Shown: one piece after another, positions 12,881 through 19,583 of the stretch
How the letters are laid out: every line of letters begins with the position of its first letter
How positions within the stretch are numbered: position 1 is the stretch's first letter
Origin: JACVRW01 sp046735115
GTDB lineage: Bacteria; Actinomycetota; Thermoleophilia; Solirubrobacterales; Thermoleophilaceae
Length of the DNA stretch: 38,726 bases
Reading direction: 5' to 3'
Assembly (NCBI GenBank): GCA_046735115.1
Contig: JBKPSR010000115.1
Location: forward strand, 1-38,726
Program-made: the position numbers and the translations under genes
The notes under the pieces: model-generated
What the model saw: only the letters and a program-made list of their open reading frames with translations
Told to the model about the DNA's origin: nothing
Databases searched by the model: none

Positions 12881-15190
12881 TCAGCCCTCCCCTTTGGCCG
12901 TGGCGCGCACCGCGGCGACCTTGAAGAGCGGCTGCTTCGAGACCGGGTCCCAGGCGGTGATGGTCAGCTCGTTGGCGGCTCGCGGCGGCGCGCCGTCCGG
13001 CCCGGCCGCGTCGCGGTCCCAGTAGCCGTAGTGGAAGGGGACGAACACCGTGCCCGCCCGGACTCCCGTCACTCGCACCGGCGCCTCGACCGCTCCGCGA
13101 GCGCTCTCGAGGCGCAGCACGTCTCCCTCTCCAACGCCGAGGCGGTTGGCGTCCTCGGCGTTCACCTCCACCCACACGTCGGGCGCCGCGGCGACCAGCT
13201 CGGGCGTGCGGCCCGTTCGAGTGCGGGTGTGGAAGTGGTAGACGGTGCGCCCCGTGGTGAGGAGCAGCGGCCGCTCGTCGTCCGGCACCTCGGGCGAGGG
13301 CTCGTACTCCGTGGTCCACAGGAACGCCCTGCCGTTCGGCTGCTTCGCCCGGTACTCCACCTCGGTGTTGGTCGCTCCGGTCCCGAGGTCCTGGCCGAAC
13401 GTCTCGGCGTAGTCAGGGTTGGTGTTGAAGCGCCCGTCCGTGTAGAGCCGCTCGCCGCCCCACTGGATTCCGGGGGAGTCGCGCAGCAGGTCGTAGGTGA
13501 TGTGCGTGTAGTCGCAGGGCCGGCCGCGCGAGCACTCCTTCCAGGCCTCGAAGGTGGACTCCGGGTCGTGCCATTCGATCAGCGGCTCGCCGTCCCTGTC
13601 CCGGAAGTCCATCCGGCGCGCGTAGTCGAGGAAGATGTCGAGGTCGGCACGCGCCTCGCCGGGCGGGTCGACCGCGCGCTCGCAGAGGTGCACCGTGCGG
13701 TCCGCGTTCGTGAGCGTTCCGGTCTTCTCCGCGGAGCTCGCGCAGGCCAGGACGACGTCGGCGAGCATCGCGGTCTCGGTGAGAAAGAGGTCCTGCACCA
13801 CGACGAGCAGCTCCTCGCTCTCCAGGATCGAGCGCACGCGCGCGAGCTCGGGCAGCGAGACGGCCGGGTTCGTCGCGGAGATCCAGAGCAGCTTGATCGA
13901 GCCGAGCTCGGCCTGGCGGAAGACCTGCATCGCGTGGCTCGGCGGCGCCCAGTGCGGGATCGTCATGGGATCGACTTTCCAGAGCTCGGCGAGCTGCCGG
14001 ATGTGCTCCTGGTTGTCCCAGTTCCGGAACCCGGGCAGGTCGCCGTCAGCGCCGGTCTCGCGCGTGTTCTGCGCGCTCGGCTGCCCGTTCATCTGGTAGA
14101 GCCCGGCGCCCGGGCGCCCGATCATGCCGCGCAGGAGGTGCAGGTTGTTCACCTGGCACGCGGCGGCCGTGGCCTGGTTCGACTGGTAGAAGCCCTGGAG
14201 CACCGTCGAGAGCAGGCGTTCCGCCGTGCCGAGGATCCGGGCGGCCTCGCGAACGGCGCCCGCGTCCACCCCGCAGATCTCCTCCACCCGCTCGGGCGTA
14301 TACGCCTCCACGGTGGAGCGCAGCTCGTCGAAGCCGAGCGTGTGCTCGCCGACGTAGTCCTCGTCCACCCAGCCGTTCGCGATCAGCTCGCGCAGCACGC
14401 CGTTCATGAGGGCGAGATTGGTGCCGGGCCGGACGGGCAGGTGCACGTCGGCCTCGCGCGCCACAGGCGTGAGCCGCGGGTCGGCCACCACGAGCCGCGG
14501 CCTGTCCGGCCCGGCGAGGCGATCCAGCATCCGCATCCAGAGCACGGTCTGCGTCTCGGCGACGTTGTGCCCCCAGAGCGCGATCGTGTCGCAATGGTCC
14601 ACGTCCGCGTACGAGCCGGGCTGGCCGTCGGTGCCGAAGCTCTGCTTGAGTGCTGCCCCGGCGGTGGCCGTGCAGAGGCGCGTGTTGCCGTCCATGTGCG
14701 GCGTGCCGATGCCGGCCTTCCCGATCACGGCGAGCGTGTAGTACTCCTCGAGAAAGAGCTGGCCGGTCGTGTAGAAGCCGAAGCGGCCCCAGCCGCCCGG
14801 CCCCTGGAGCAGCTCCTTCGAGCGATCCACGATCAGTCCCATCGCGGTGTCCCAGTCGGTCTCGACGAGCTCCCCGCCACGCCGTACGAGCGGGCGCGTG
14901 AGCCGGTCGGGGGAGGCCAGTCCCTCCCACCCGTACACGTCCTTCGGGTCGAGCCGCCCGCGGTTCACGCGGTCCACCACGCGGCCGCGGACGCCCACGA
15001 GCCGCCCGTCCTTGACTGCGAGGTCGAAGCCGTCCCCGTTGGAATGAAGGGTCGACGCCGACTGGACCCAGCGCTCGACGTCCGCCTCGTCCACGCCCTC
15101 CGCCAGGTGCATGTCGGCGCGCACCGGCCATTCCTGACCGCTCCCGTAGGGCGTACGGGCTCCCCAGGGGTCTGCGATCCGATCCGGCAC
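12881..15190 (-). CDS. Molybdopterin oxidoreductase (DMSO reductase superfamily) without the N-terminal Fe-S cysteines
   Basis: The 769-residue protein spans the whole catalytic subunit fold of the DMSO reductase superfamily, closest in motifs to assimilatory nitrate reductase/BisC-type enzymes. Visible landmarks are RLTRPLVRR and TDWDTAM near residues 97-117, GNTRLC with the probable molybdenum ligand Cys173, the VVADPR strand, a glycine-rich LLRGMIGRPGAG cofactor loop, CASSAEKTGTLTN, and the C-terminal molydopterin-binding domain (about 640-769, LLLTTGRTVYHFHTRTRTGR). Where nitrate reductase-like relatives carry Cys-x2-Cys-x3-Cys for a [4Fe-4S] cluster, residues 44-53 read SASTLHSNGD, with no cysteine. 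No Tat signal is visible, so the enzyme is likely cytoplasmic. GTG 15190 starts the conserved PDRIADPWG segment; the frame continues upstream without family features. The substrate is unknown. Confidence 0.92.
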   Translation of the reverse strand: MPDRIADPWGARTPYGSGQEWPVRADMHLAEGVDEADVERWVQSASTLHSNGDGFDLAVKDGRLVGVRGRVVDRVNRGRLDPKDVYGWEGLASPDRLTRPLVRRGGELVETDWDTAMGLIVDRSKELLQGPGGWGRFGFYTTGQLFLEEYYTLAVIGKAGIGTPHMDGNTRLCTATAGAALKQSFGTDGQPGSYADVDHCDTIALWGHNVAETQTVLWMRMLDRLAGPDRPRLVVADPRLTPVAREADVHLPVRPGTNLALMNGVLRELIANGWVDEDYVGEHTLGFDELRSTVEAYTPERVEEICGVDAGAVREAARILGTAERLLSTVLQGFYQSNQATAAACQVNNLHLLRGMIGRPGAGLYQMNGQPSAQNTRETGADGDLPGFRNWDNQEHIRQLAELWKVDPMTIPHWAPPSHAMQVFRQAELGSIKLLWISATNPAVSLPELARVRSILESEELLVVVQDLFLTETAMLADVVLACASSAEKTGTLTNADRTVHLCERAVDPPGEARADLDIFLDYARRMDFRDRDGEPLIEWHDPESTFEAWKECSRGRPCDYTHITYDLLRDSPGIQWGGERLYTDGRFNTNPDYAETFGQDLGTGATNTEVEYRAKQPNGRAFLWTTEYEPSPEVPDDERPLLLTTGRTVYHFHTRTRTGRTPELVAAAPDVWVEVNAEDANRLGVGEGDVLRLESARGAVEAPVRVTGVRAGTVFVPFHYGYWDRDAAGPDGAPPRAANELTITAWDPVSKQPLFKVAAVRATAKGEG

Positions 15191-15534
15191 TGCGCCATAC
15201 CGATACCCCCGAGACGGCGCGCAAAAAACGCTGCCGGCGAGGCTTAACGTTCTGGAGGCTGCTCCACCTCGACGGTCGCACGGAGGCTCTGTTGTCTGGG
15301 ATTCCGCGAGCGCCGGCTGCACCCGAATCCCGCGATGAAGGAGCAAACCTTCGATCGGGGCTGTCGTTGCCGATGGCCCATGCTCCAGCTGATCCGCGTT
15401 TCGGGACAGGCGCCCTAGGTGTAGGCGTTCGCACCGATCGCATGGCCTCGCGATCAGTGATAGGGATTGCCCAACAACGCGTACGGGTCTTGTGACTTTT
15501 GCGACTCGCGGGGCCCCGAACTGAAGGTTCGAAG
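15191..15534. other. Divergent intergenic region with two inverted repeats
   Basis: This 344-nt gap separates the divergent oxidoreductase and secreted-protein genes and is visibly less GC-rich than its surroundings. Two inverted repeats stand out. GGGATTC (15298-15304) pairs with GAATCCC (15325-15331) across a 20-nt loop. GATCGC (15436-15441) pairs with GCGATC (15450-15455) across 8 nt. Either could be a regulator site or a leader structure. No TAnnnT box at the expected distance, no riboswitch I can recognise and no convincing small gene were found. Confidence 0.4.
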
Positions 15535-15855
15535 ATGCGCTTCAAGTCATTGCTCGGGGTTGCGGTCTGCACAGCCGCGCTCACGAGTGTAGGCGCCAGC
15601 GCCGCTCTCGCTGGTGAGGTCAAGGGTCCGCCCAACACCCAGGACAACACCAACTTCACGCCCGTGCACTTTCACGTCGCCGCCTCTATCTGTTCGTTCA
15701 ACGGCCTGAATGACTTCACGCAGGGCCAGGAGGATTTCCAGGTTCAGAACTTCGGGGTCGGCGTCGCGGGCCTGACGCCATCGGAGCCTCAGGATCCGCA
15801 CGAGTTCAACCCCGGCAGCCCGGAGGACGGGTGCAGGGGCGTGCCGCCTAGTTGA
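15535..15855 (+). CDS. Small secreted protein of unknown function
   Basis: The 106-residue product begins with a clear Sec signal peptide: MRFK, a hydrophobic core (about residues 5-20) and an ALA-G cleavage region near residues 25-28. The mature part of about 78 residues is hydrophilic, rich in Asn, Gln, Pro and Gly, with two cysteines (SICSFNG and DGCRG) that could form a disulfide. Similar short secreted proteins with the CSF-G-ND pattern seem common in soil actinobacteria, but I know of no assigned role. ATG 15535 is preferred over an upstream in-frame GTG/TTG-type start at 15499, because it places the signal peptide at the N-terminus. Codon use is slightly less GC-rich than neighbouring genes. 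Confidence 0.72.
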   Translation: MRFKSLLGVAVCTAALTSVGASAALAGEVKGPPNTQDNTNFTPVHFHVAASICSFNGLNDFTQGQEDFQVQNFGVGVAGLTPSEPQDPHEFNPGSPEDGCRGVPPS

Positions 15856-15863
15856 CATCGGCG

Positions 15864-15880
15864 CGGCGGCCACGCCGCCG
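15864..15880 (+). terminator. Possible terminator hairpin after the secreted-protein gene
   Basis: CGGCGGC and GCCGCCG form a perfect 7-bp stem around a CAC loop, 9 nt after the stop codon. There is no downstream T-tract, so termination by this hairpin alone is uncertain. Confidence 0.35.
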
Positions 15881-15925
15881 ACACATCCGCGCTTTGTGTG
15901 ACATGTGACGGCCCGGGAGCCGTCG

Positions 15926-15931
15926 GTAGCC
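15926..15931 (+). promoter_or_regulatory. Candidate -10 element (TAGCCT) for the EamA transporter
   Basis: TAGCCT lies 9 nt before GTG 15941. If used, it makes the more upstream GTG 15905 untranslated and gives a near-leaderless mRNA. A TTGTGT at 15894 is too far upstream for standard spacing. Confidence 0.45.
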
Positions 15932-15940
15932 TCGATCGGC

Positions 15941-16840
15941 GTGAGTCGTTCGCTGGTCTTCGGCCTGTACGGAATGCTCGTGGTCATCTGGTCGAGCACC
16001 TGGGTGGCCATCAAGATCGGCCTCGAGGACTGCCCGCCGCTGCTCGGCGCGGGGGTGAGGTTCGCGGTCGCGGGGCTCGTGCTGCTGGCCGTCGCGGCCG
16101 CGCAGCGGCGTTCGCTACGCACGGACAGGAGTCTCGCCGTCGTGCTGGCGCTGGCGCCGTTCGCGTTCGCCTACGGGCTCGTCTACTGGGGCGAGCAGTA
16201 CGTGCCGTCCGGCCTCGCGGCGGTCCTGTTCGGGATCCTGCCGTTGTACGTGGCGCTGCTCGGCAGCGTGGCGCTCCGTGACGAGCCGCTGCGCGCTCCG
16301 CTGCTCCTGGGCGTCCTGATCGGGATCGGCGGCCTGTCGCTCGCGTTCCTCGAGAGCGTCGAGCTGGGGTCGGCCGAGAGGGCCGCGCTGGGCGCCACCG
16401 CGCTGGCGCTATCGCCGCTCGGCGCAGCGGTGGGGAGCATCGCCCAGAAGCGCCGGGCCGCCGGGCTCGACGCGGTAGTGCTGAACGGCTGGGCGATGCT
16501 GGGCGGCGGCCTCGTGCTGCTGGCGGTGTCGCCGCTCTCCGACGACTGGGGCGACTTCGTCTGGAGCGCCGAGTCGATCGGCTCGATCGCGTACCTCGCG
16601 CTCTTCGGTTCGGCGATCGCCTTCGTCACGCTGACCGTGCTCCTGCGTCACATCAGCGCGCTCGCCGTCGGCTTCCTCGCGATGCTGCTTCCTTTCGGCG
16701 CTCTGATCTTCGGCGCGGTGCTCTACGACGAGCCGATCACGGTGCGGGCGGTGGGAGGGGCGGCGCTTGTGGCGACCGGGCTGGCGATCGCGCAGTGGTC
16801 GCGGCGCTCGCGGGCGGAGCCGGCGGCGGCGGCGGCGTAG
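15941..16840 (+). CDS. EamA-domain transporter (drug/metabolite transporter superfamily)
   Basis: This is an inner-membrane exporter of the DMT superfamily; substrates in this family range from amino acids to metabolites and cannot be predicted. The 299-residue protein has ten predicted helices formed by two EamA repeats. The first repeat contains the typical IWSSTWVAIKIG and RFAVAGLVLL stretches, and each repeat ends with a helix-turn of the type LRDEPLR/LYDEPIT, the conserved E-P motif of EamA. GTG 15941 (MSRSLVFGLYG) is preferred to GTG 15905 because of the TAGCCT box between them; the longer form would add 12 polar residues. It is a single-gene unit ahead of the TetR operon. Confidence 0.9.
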   Translation: MSRSLVFGLYGMLVVIWSSTWVAIKIGLEDCPPLLGAGVRFAVAGLVLLAVAAAQRRSLRTDRSLAVVLALAPFAFAYGLVYWGEQYVPSGLAAVLFGILPLYVALLGSVALRDEPLRAPLLLGVLIGIGGLSLAFLESVELGSAERAALGATALALSPLGAAVGSIAQKRRAAGLDAVVLNGWAMLGGGLVLLAVSPLSDDWGDFVWSAESIGSIAYLALFGSAIAFVTLTVLLRHISALAVGFLAMLLPFGALIFGAVLYDEPITVRAVGGAALVATGLAIAQWSRRSRAEPAAAAA

Positions 16841-16908
16841 GGCTGGCGGCGCCTTAGTCCGGCCCGAACGACGAGCATTGAGGGGGAGCCCGCGGCGCTC
16901 ACCGGTGA

Positions 16909-16957
16909 CGACAGTCCTGGATTCGGTCCCGTATAGGGACCCTGGGCAGGATTGTCG
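16909..16957. repeat. Structured hairpin repeat, copy A
   Basis: The outer stem is CGACAGTCCTG (16909-16919) with CAGGATTGTCG (16947-16957), 11 bp including one G-U. The inner stem is GGTCCC (16925-16930) with GGGACC (16936-16941) and a GTATA loop. A related copy in the same orientation lies at 18857-18895. It sits between the EamA gene and the TetR promoter and may terminate the former, but it lacks a T-tract. Confidence 0.7.
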
Positions 16958-16967
16958 CCTCGCCGGT

Positions 16968-16996
16968 TTGACACTTAGAGCAAGTCGTTTTACATT
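16968..16996 (+). promoter_or_regulatory. Sigma-70-type promoter of the TetR-glycosyltransferase operon
   Basis: TTGACA (16968-16973) and TACATT (16991-16996) are separated by exactly 17 nt, the best consensus promoter in the window. Transcription should begin near 17003. The surrounding 60 nt are far more AT-rich than the rest of the sequence. Confidence 0.85.
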
Positions 16997-17028
16997 CGCT
17001 CAAATGAATTGGTTACCGAGCAAATGAA
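16978..17028 (+). promoter_or_regulatory. Candidate TetR operator sites
   Basis: GAGCAAGT (16978-16985) and ATTCGCTC (16994-17001) form an imperfect palindrome across the promoter spacer and -10. GCTC at 16998-17001 is also inverted to GAGC at 17018-17021. The octamer CAAATGAA occurs at 17001-17008 and again at 17021-17028, exactly 20 nt apart. Binding here by the encoded TetR protein would give autoregulation (inference). Confidence 0.5.
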
Positions 17029-17590
17029 AACGCAGCGACCCTACAGCATGGAGCTCCGCGCCGCCGCGGCCGAGGCCACTCGCGAGCGCATCCTCGAAGC
17101 CGCAGCGGACGCCTTCCTCGAGCACTGGTACGACGACGTGACGATCGCGTCGGTCGCCGAGCGCGCACACGTCTCGGGTCAGACCGTGCTCAATCACTTC
17201 GGCGGCAAGGGGCCGTTGGCGGCCGCCGCCTACGACCGGCTCGCCGAGCAAATCATCGCGAAGCGCTATTCGCCGGCCCCCGGCGATGTCCGCGCGCTCG
17301 TCGAGGCGCTCCTCGACGACTACGAGACCACCGGCGACGCCGTCGTCCGTCTGCTGGCGCTTGAGGAGAAGGTGGCCTCGCTGCAGCCGCTGCTCGCGCG
17401 CGGCCGCGCCAGTCACCGCCGCTGGGTCGAGGAGATGTTCCAGGTGTCCGAACTCGTGCCCGAGCTCGTGGTCGCAACAGACGTCTACACCTGGAAGCTG
17501 CTGCGCCGCGACCAGGGACTCAGCCGCGACGAGACGGTCGCGTCGATTCTGAAGATCATCCAAGCTCTACTCGAACGGAGGACCCGATGA
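17024..17590 (+). CDS. TetR/AcrR-family transcriptional regulator
   Basis: The 188-residue repressor-type protein has the TetR N-terminal DNA-binding domain. Helix 1 is at RERILEAAADAFLE, and the helix-turn-helix is TIASVAERAHVSGQTVLNHFGGK (about residues 42-64), where Gln replaces the more usual Lys/Thr before the T-x-x-N/Y-F motif. The C-terminal ligand domain is variable and gives no substrate clue. ATG 17024 is preferred; an in-frame TTG at 17009 would begin only about 6 nt after the predicted transcription start. It is coupled by an ATGA overlap to the glycosyltransferase, so it probably controls that gene and itself in response to the transferase's substrate. Confidence 0.9.
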   Translation: MKTQRPYSMELRAAAAEATRERILEAAADAFLEHWYDDVTIASVAERAHVSGQTVLNHFGGKGPLAAAAYDRLAEQIIAKRYSPAPGDVRALVEALLDDYETTGDAVVRLLALEEKVASLQPLLARGRASHRRWVEEMFQVSELVPELVVATDVYTWKLLRRDQGLSRDETVASILKIIQALLERRTR

Positions 17591-18888
17591 CCACGCCCAA
17601 GCGCTACCTGTTCGCGATCATCGATGGCGGCGGGACCGTGCCGGCCGACACCTCGGTCATCCGCGCCATGGTCGAGCGCGGCCACGACGTCCGCGTGCTC
17701 GCGGACCGCGTCCTCGCGCCCGACATCGAGCCGACCGGCGCCGAGCATGTGCCATGGAAGCGGGCGCCGCAGCGGCCGAACCTCGAGCCGCAGAGCGTGA
17801 TCATCAACGACTGGGACACGAAGACCCCGTTCCAGGCGTTCGCGCGGGTGCGCGACGGCGCGATGGTCGGGCCGGCCGACCTGTTCGCCGCCGACGTGCG
17901 GGCGGAGCTCCGGGGCCGACCCGCGGACGTCGTCGTGGGCAACTTCTTCGTCTTCGGCGCGCAGATCGCCGCCGAGGCCGAGGGCGTGCCGTTCGCGTTT
18001 CTCGTCTCCAACCTGCTGTCCTTCCGGGACTCGGGCACCCCTCCGCTCGGACCGGGCCTGAAGCCCGCCTGCGGCCCGCTCGGCCGTGCGCGCGACGCGG
18101 CGCTCAACCGCGTGATGGCCCGTCTGTTCGACAAGGGGCTCGACCGCCTGAACGAGGTGAGGCGTGCCAACGGCCTAGACCCGATCGCCTCGGTGCTCGA
18201 GAACTTCGAGCGCGCGGACCGCCTGCTCCTGATGACGAGCCGCGCTTTCGAGTACGAGCAGTACTCACCGCCGGCGAACGTGCGGGTCGTCGGCCCGCGA
18301 CTCGACGACCCGGCCTGGGCGGGCGACTGGACGCCCCCGGCCGGCGCCGACCCGCTGGTGCTCGTCGGCATGAGCTCCACGTACATGAACCACGCCGAGG
18401 TGCTCCAGCGCGCGGCAACTGCGCTCGGCGACCTGCCGGTGCGCGGACTCGTCACGACCGGCCCGGCCGTCCCCGTCGACTCGATCGACGCGCCCGCGAA
18501 CGTGACGGTCGTGGAGCGAGCTCCCCACAGCGAGGTGCTCCGCCACGCGGCGGCCGTCGTCACGCACGCGGGCCACGGCACGGTGATCAAGGCGCTGGCT
18601 GCCGGGGTTCCGGTGGTGGCGCTGCCGCTCGGCCGCGACCAGCTCGACAACGCCGCGCGGGTCGCGCATCACGGGGCGGGGCTCCGGCTGAAGCCAAAGT
18701 CCTCGAATGACGCGATAGCGCAGGCGGTGCGCCGGGTGCTGGATGAGCCCTCGTTCGCGACGAACGCCGAGCGCCTGGCCGCCGCCATCGCGGTGGAGAC
18801 AGCGGAGGACCGGGCGGTGGCGGAGTTGGAGGAACTGGCACCGAAGAACGCAAGCAATCCTGCCCTGGGGTTGGTATCCAACCCTTAG
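17587..18888 (+). CDS. UDP-glycosyltransferase-like protein (GT1, macrolide glycosyltransferase type)
   Basis: GT-B fold transferases of this group move a sugar from UDP- or dTDP-sugars onto small molecules such as macrolides or flavonoids, often for detoxification or antibiotic tailoring. The 433-residue protein has an N-terminal acceptor domain starting FAIIDGGGTVPADTSV and a C-terminal nucleotide-sugar domain with the signature VTHAGHGTVIKAL plus GVPVVALPLGRDQLDNA (about residues 319-355), including the H-x-G-x-GT and D-Q motifs. Its ATG overlaps the TetR stop. The last residues (NPALGLVSNP) are encoded by hairpin copy B and look like an added tail. Pairing with TetR suggests induction by the acceptor compound. 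Confidence 0.9.
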   Translation: MTTPKRYLFAIIDGGGTVPADTSVIRAMVERGHDVRVLADRVLAPDIEPTGAEHVPWKRAPQRPNLEPQSVIINDWDTKTPFQAFARVRDGAMVGPADLFAADVRAELRGRPADVVVGNFFVFGAQIAAEAEGVPFAFLVSNLLSFRDSGTPPLGPGLKPACGPLGRARDAALNRVMARLFDKGLDRLNEVRRANGLDPIASVLENFERADRLLLMTSRAFEYEQYSPPANVRVVGPRLDDPAWAGDWTPPAGADPLVLVGMSSTYMNHAEVLQRAATALGDLPVRGLVTTGPAVPVDSIDAPANVTVVERAPHSEVLRHAAAVVTHAGHGTVIKALAAGVPVVALPLGRDQLDNAARVAHHGAGLRLKPKSSNDAIAQAVRRVLDEPSFATNAERLAAAIAVETAEDRAVAELEELAPKNASNPALGLVSNP

Positions 18889-18895
18889 GCAGGAT
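18857..18895. repeat. Structured hairpin repeat, copy B
   Basis: The outer stem is ATCCTGCC (18857-18864) with GGCAGGAT (18888-18895), a perfect 8 bp. The inner stem is GGGTTGG (18868-18874) with CCAACCC (18878-18884), a perfect 7 bp around TAT. It has the same orientation, outer-stem sequence and following GTCG as copy A, but a different inner stem that is still fully paired. It overlaps the last 11 codons of the glycosyltransferase gene and could also terminate its transcript. Confidence 0.72.
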
Positions 18896-18934
18896 CGTCG
18901 ACCTCCTCGATGCCCGGGGAGGCGGGCGCGTCGC

Positions 18935-18940
18935 TACAGT
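18935..18940 (+). promoter_or_regulatory. Candidate -10 element (TACAGT) for rplU
   Basis: TACAGT lies 11 nt before GTG 18952. The predicted transcript starts about 4 nt ahead of the start codon, so rplU would be translated from a near-leaderless mRNA. No -35 box is evident. Confidence 0.55.
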
Positions 18941-18951
18941 TGTCCGCTGCC

Positions 18952-19323
18952 GTGAGCTACGCGATCGTGAAAGTGGGCGGAAAGCAGTACCGCGTCGAGG
19001 AGGGCGATTCGATCCTCGTCGACCGGCTGCGCGCGGACGAGGGCGACAAGGTCGACCTCGAGCCGCTGCTGTTCGCCGACGGCGACAAGTCGGTGCTGGA
19101 CAGCGGCGACCTCGGGCGGGTGAAGATCCAGGCGGTCGTCACCGGCCACGAGAAGGGCAAGAAGATCCACGGGCTGAAGTTCAAGCCGAAGCGGGGCTAC
19201 AAGCGCCGCTACGGCGCCCGAGCCCATCTGACCCGCCTCGAGATCAGGTCGGTCAAGGCGGGCGCTCGGAAGGCGCCGGCGAAGTCGAAGGCCGCCAAGG
19301 AGGAGGACTCTGATGGCTCATAA
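18952..19323 (+). CDS. rplU: 50S ribosomal protein L21
   Basis: L21 binds 23S rRNA in the large subunit. From GTG 18952 the protein is 123 residues, and it starts with the family's SYAIVKVGGKQYRVEEGD. The rRNA-binding region GHEKGKKIHGLKFKPKRGYKRRYGAR (described in part: residues about 64-89) is well conserved. The C-terminus carries a charged Lys/Ala/Ser/Asp extension (about residues 103-123) beyond the usual end near 103. An in-frame ATG at 18910 would add 14 residues not present in L21 and lies upstream of the TACAGT hexamer, so it is rejected. The coding sequence overlaps rpmA by 11 nt. Confidence 0.97.
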   Translation: MSYAIVKVGGKQYRVEEGDSILVDRLRADEGDKVDLEPLLFADGDKSVLDSGDLGRVKIQAVVTGHEKGKKIHGLKFKPKRGYKRRYGARAHLTRLEIRSVKAGARKAPAKSKAAKEEDSDGS

Positions 19324-19573
19324 GAAGGGCCTCGGATCGAGCCGGAACGGCCGCGACTCGAACGCAAAGCGGCTCGGCGTCAAGGTGTTCGCGGGCCAGG
19401 CCGTCAGCGGCGGCGAGATAATCGTGCGCCAGCGGGGCACCCGGTTTCACCCGGGAGAGGGCGTCGGCATCGGCAAGGACGACACCATCTTCGCCACCCG
19501 GCCCGGAACGGTTCAGTTCTCCGCCGGCCGCCGTGGCCGCGTGATCTCGGTCGAGCCGGCCCAGGCCGAGTAG
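19313..19573 (+). CDS. rpmA: 50S ribosomal protein L27
   Basis: L27 sits near the peptidyl transferase centre with its N-terminal tail. The 86-residue protein begins MAHKKGLGSSRNGRDSN, so the tail is mature-type with no Firmicutes-like prosequence to be cleaved. The conserved core GQAVSGGEIIVRQRGTRFHPG and GIGKDDTIFA are present. ATG 19313 overlaps the end of rplU by 11 nt, and a GGAGGA within the last rplU codons is correctly placed as ribosome-binding site. Its stop codon TAG forms part of the TAGCCT hexamer proposed as the -10 box of the next gene. Confidence 0.98.
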   Translation: MAHKKGLGSSRNGRDSNAKRLGVKVFAGQAVSGGEIIVRQRGTRFHPGEGVGIGKDDTIFATRPGTVQFSAGRRGRVISVEPAQAE

Positions 19574-19576
19574 CCT
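19571..19576 (+). promoter_or_regulatory. Candidate -10 element (TAGCCT) for the DUF1028 gene
   Basis: TAGCCT includes the rpmA stop codon and ends 7 nt before CTG 19584. That is the spacing at which a sigma-70 transcript would begin on the CTG itself, giving a leaderless mRNA. Confidence 0.45.
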
Positions 19577-19583
19577 CCCCGGT

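Noticed and set aside
13031..15247. A 738-codon open frame on the plus strand opposite the molybdopterin oxidoreductase
   Set aside because: Its product is low-complexity, His/Arg/Val-rich and shows no domain, while the minus strand encodes a full conserved enzyme. Long antisense frames are expected in DNA this GC-rich.
15191..15297. Molybdenum-cofactor riboswitch or other known riboswitch before the oxidoreductase
   Set aside because: I could not recognise a conserved riboswitch core, and the predicted start GTG 15190 has no long leader that I can support.
15864..15880. Strong intrinsic terminator after the secreted-protein gene
   Set aside because: The 7-bp stem is real but has no T-tract, so it is listed only as a weak candidate.
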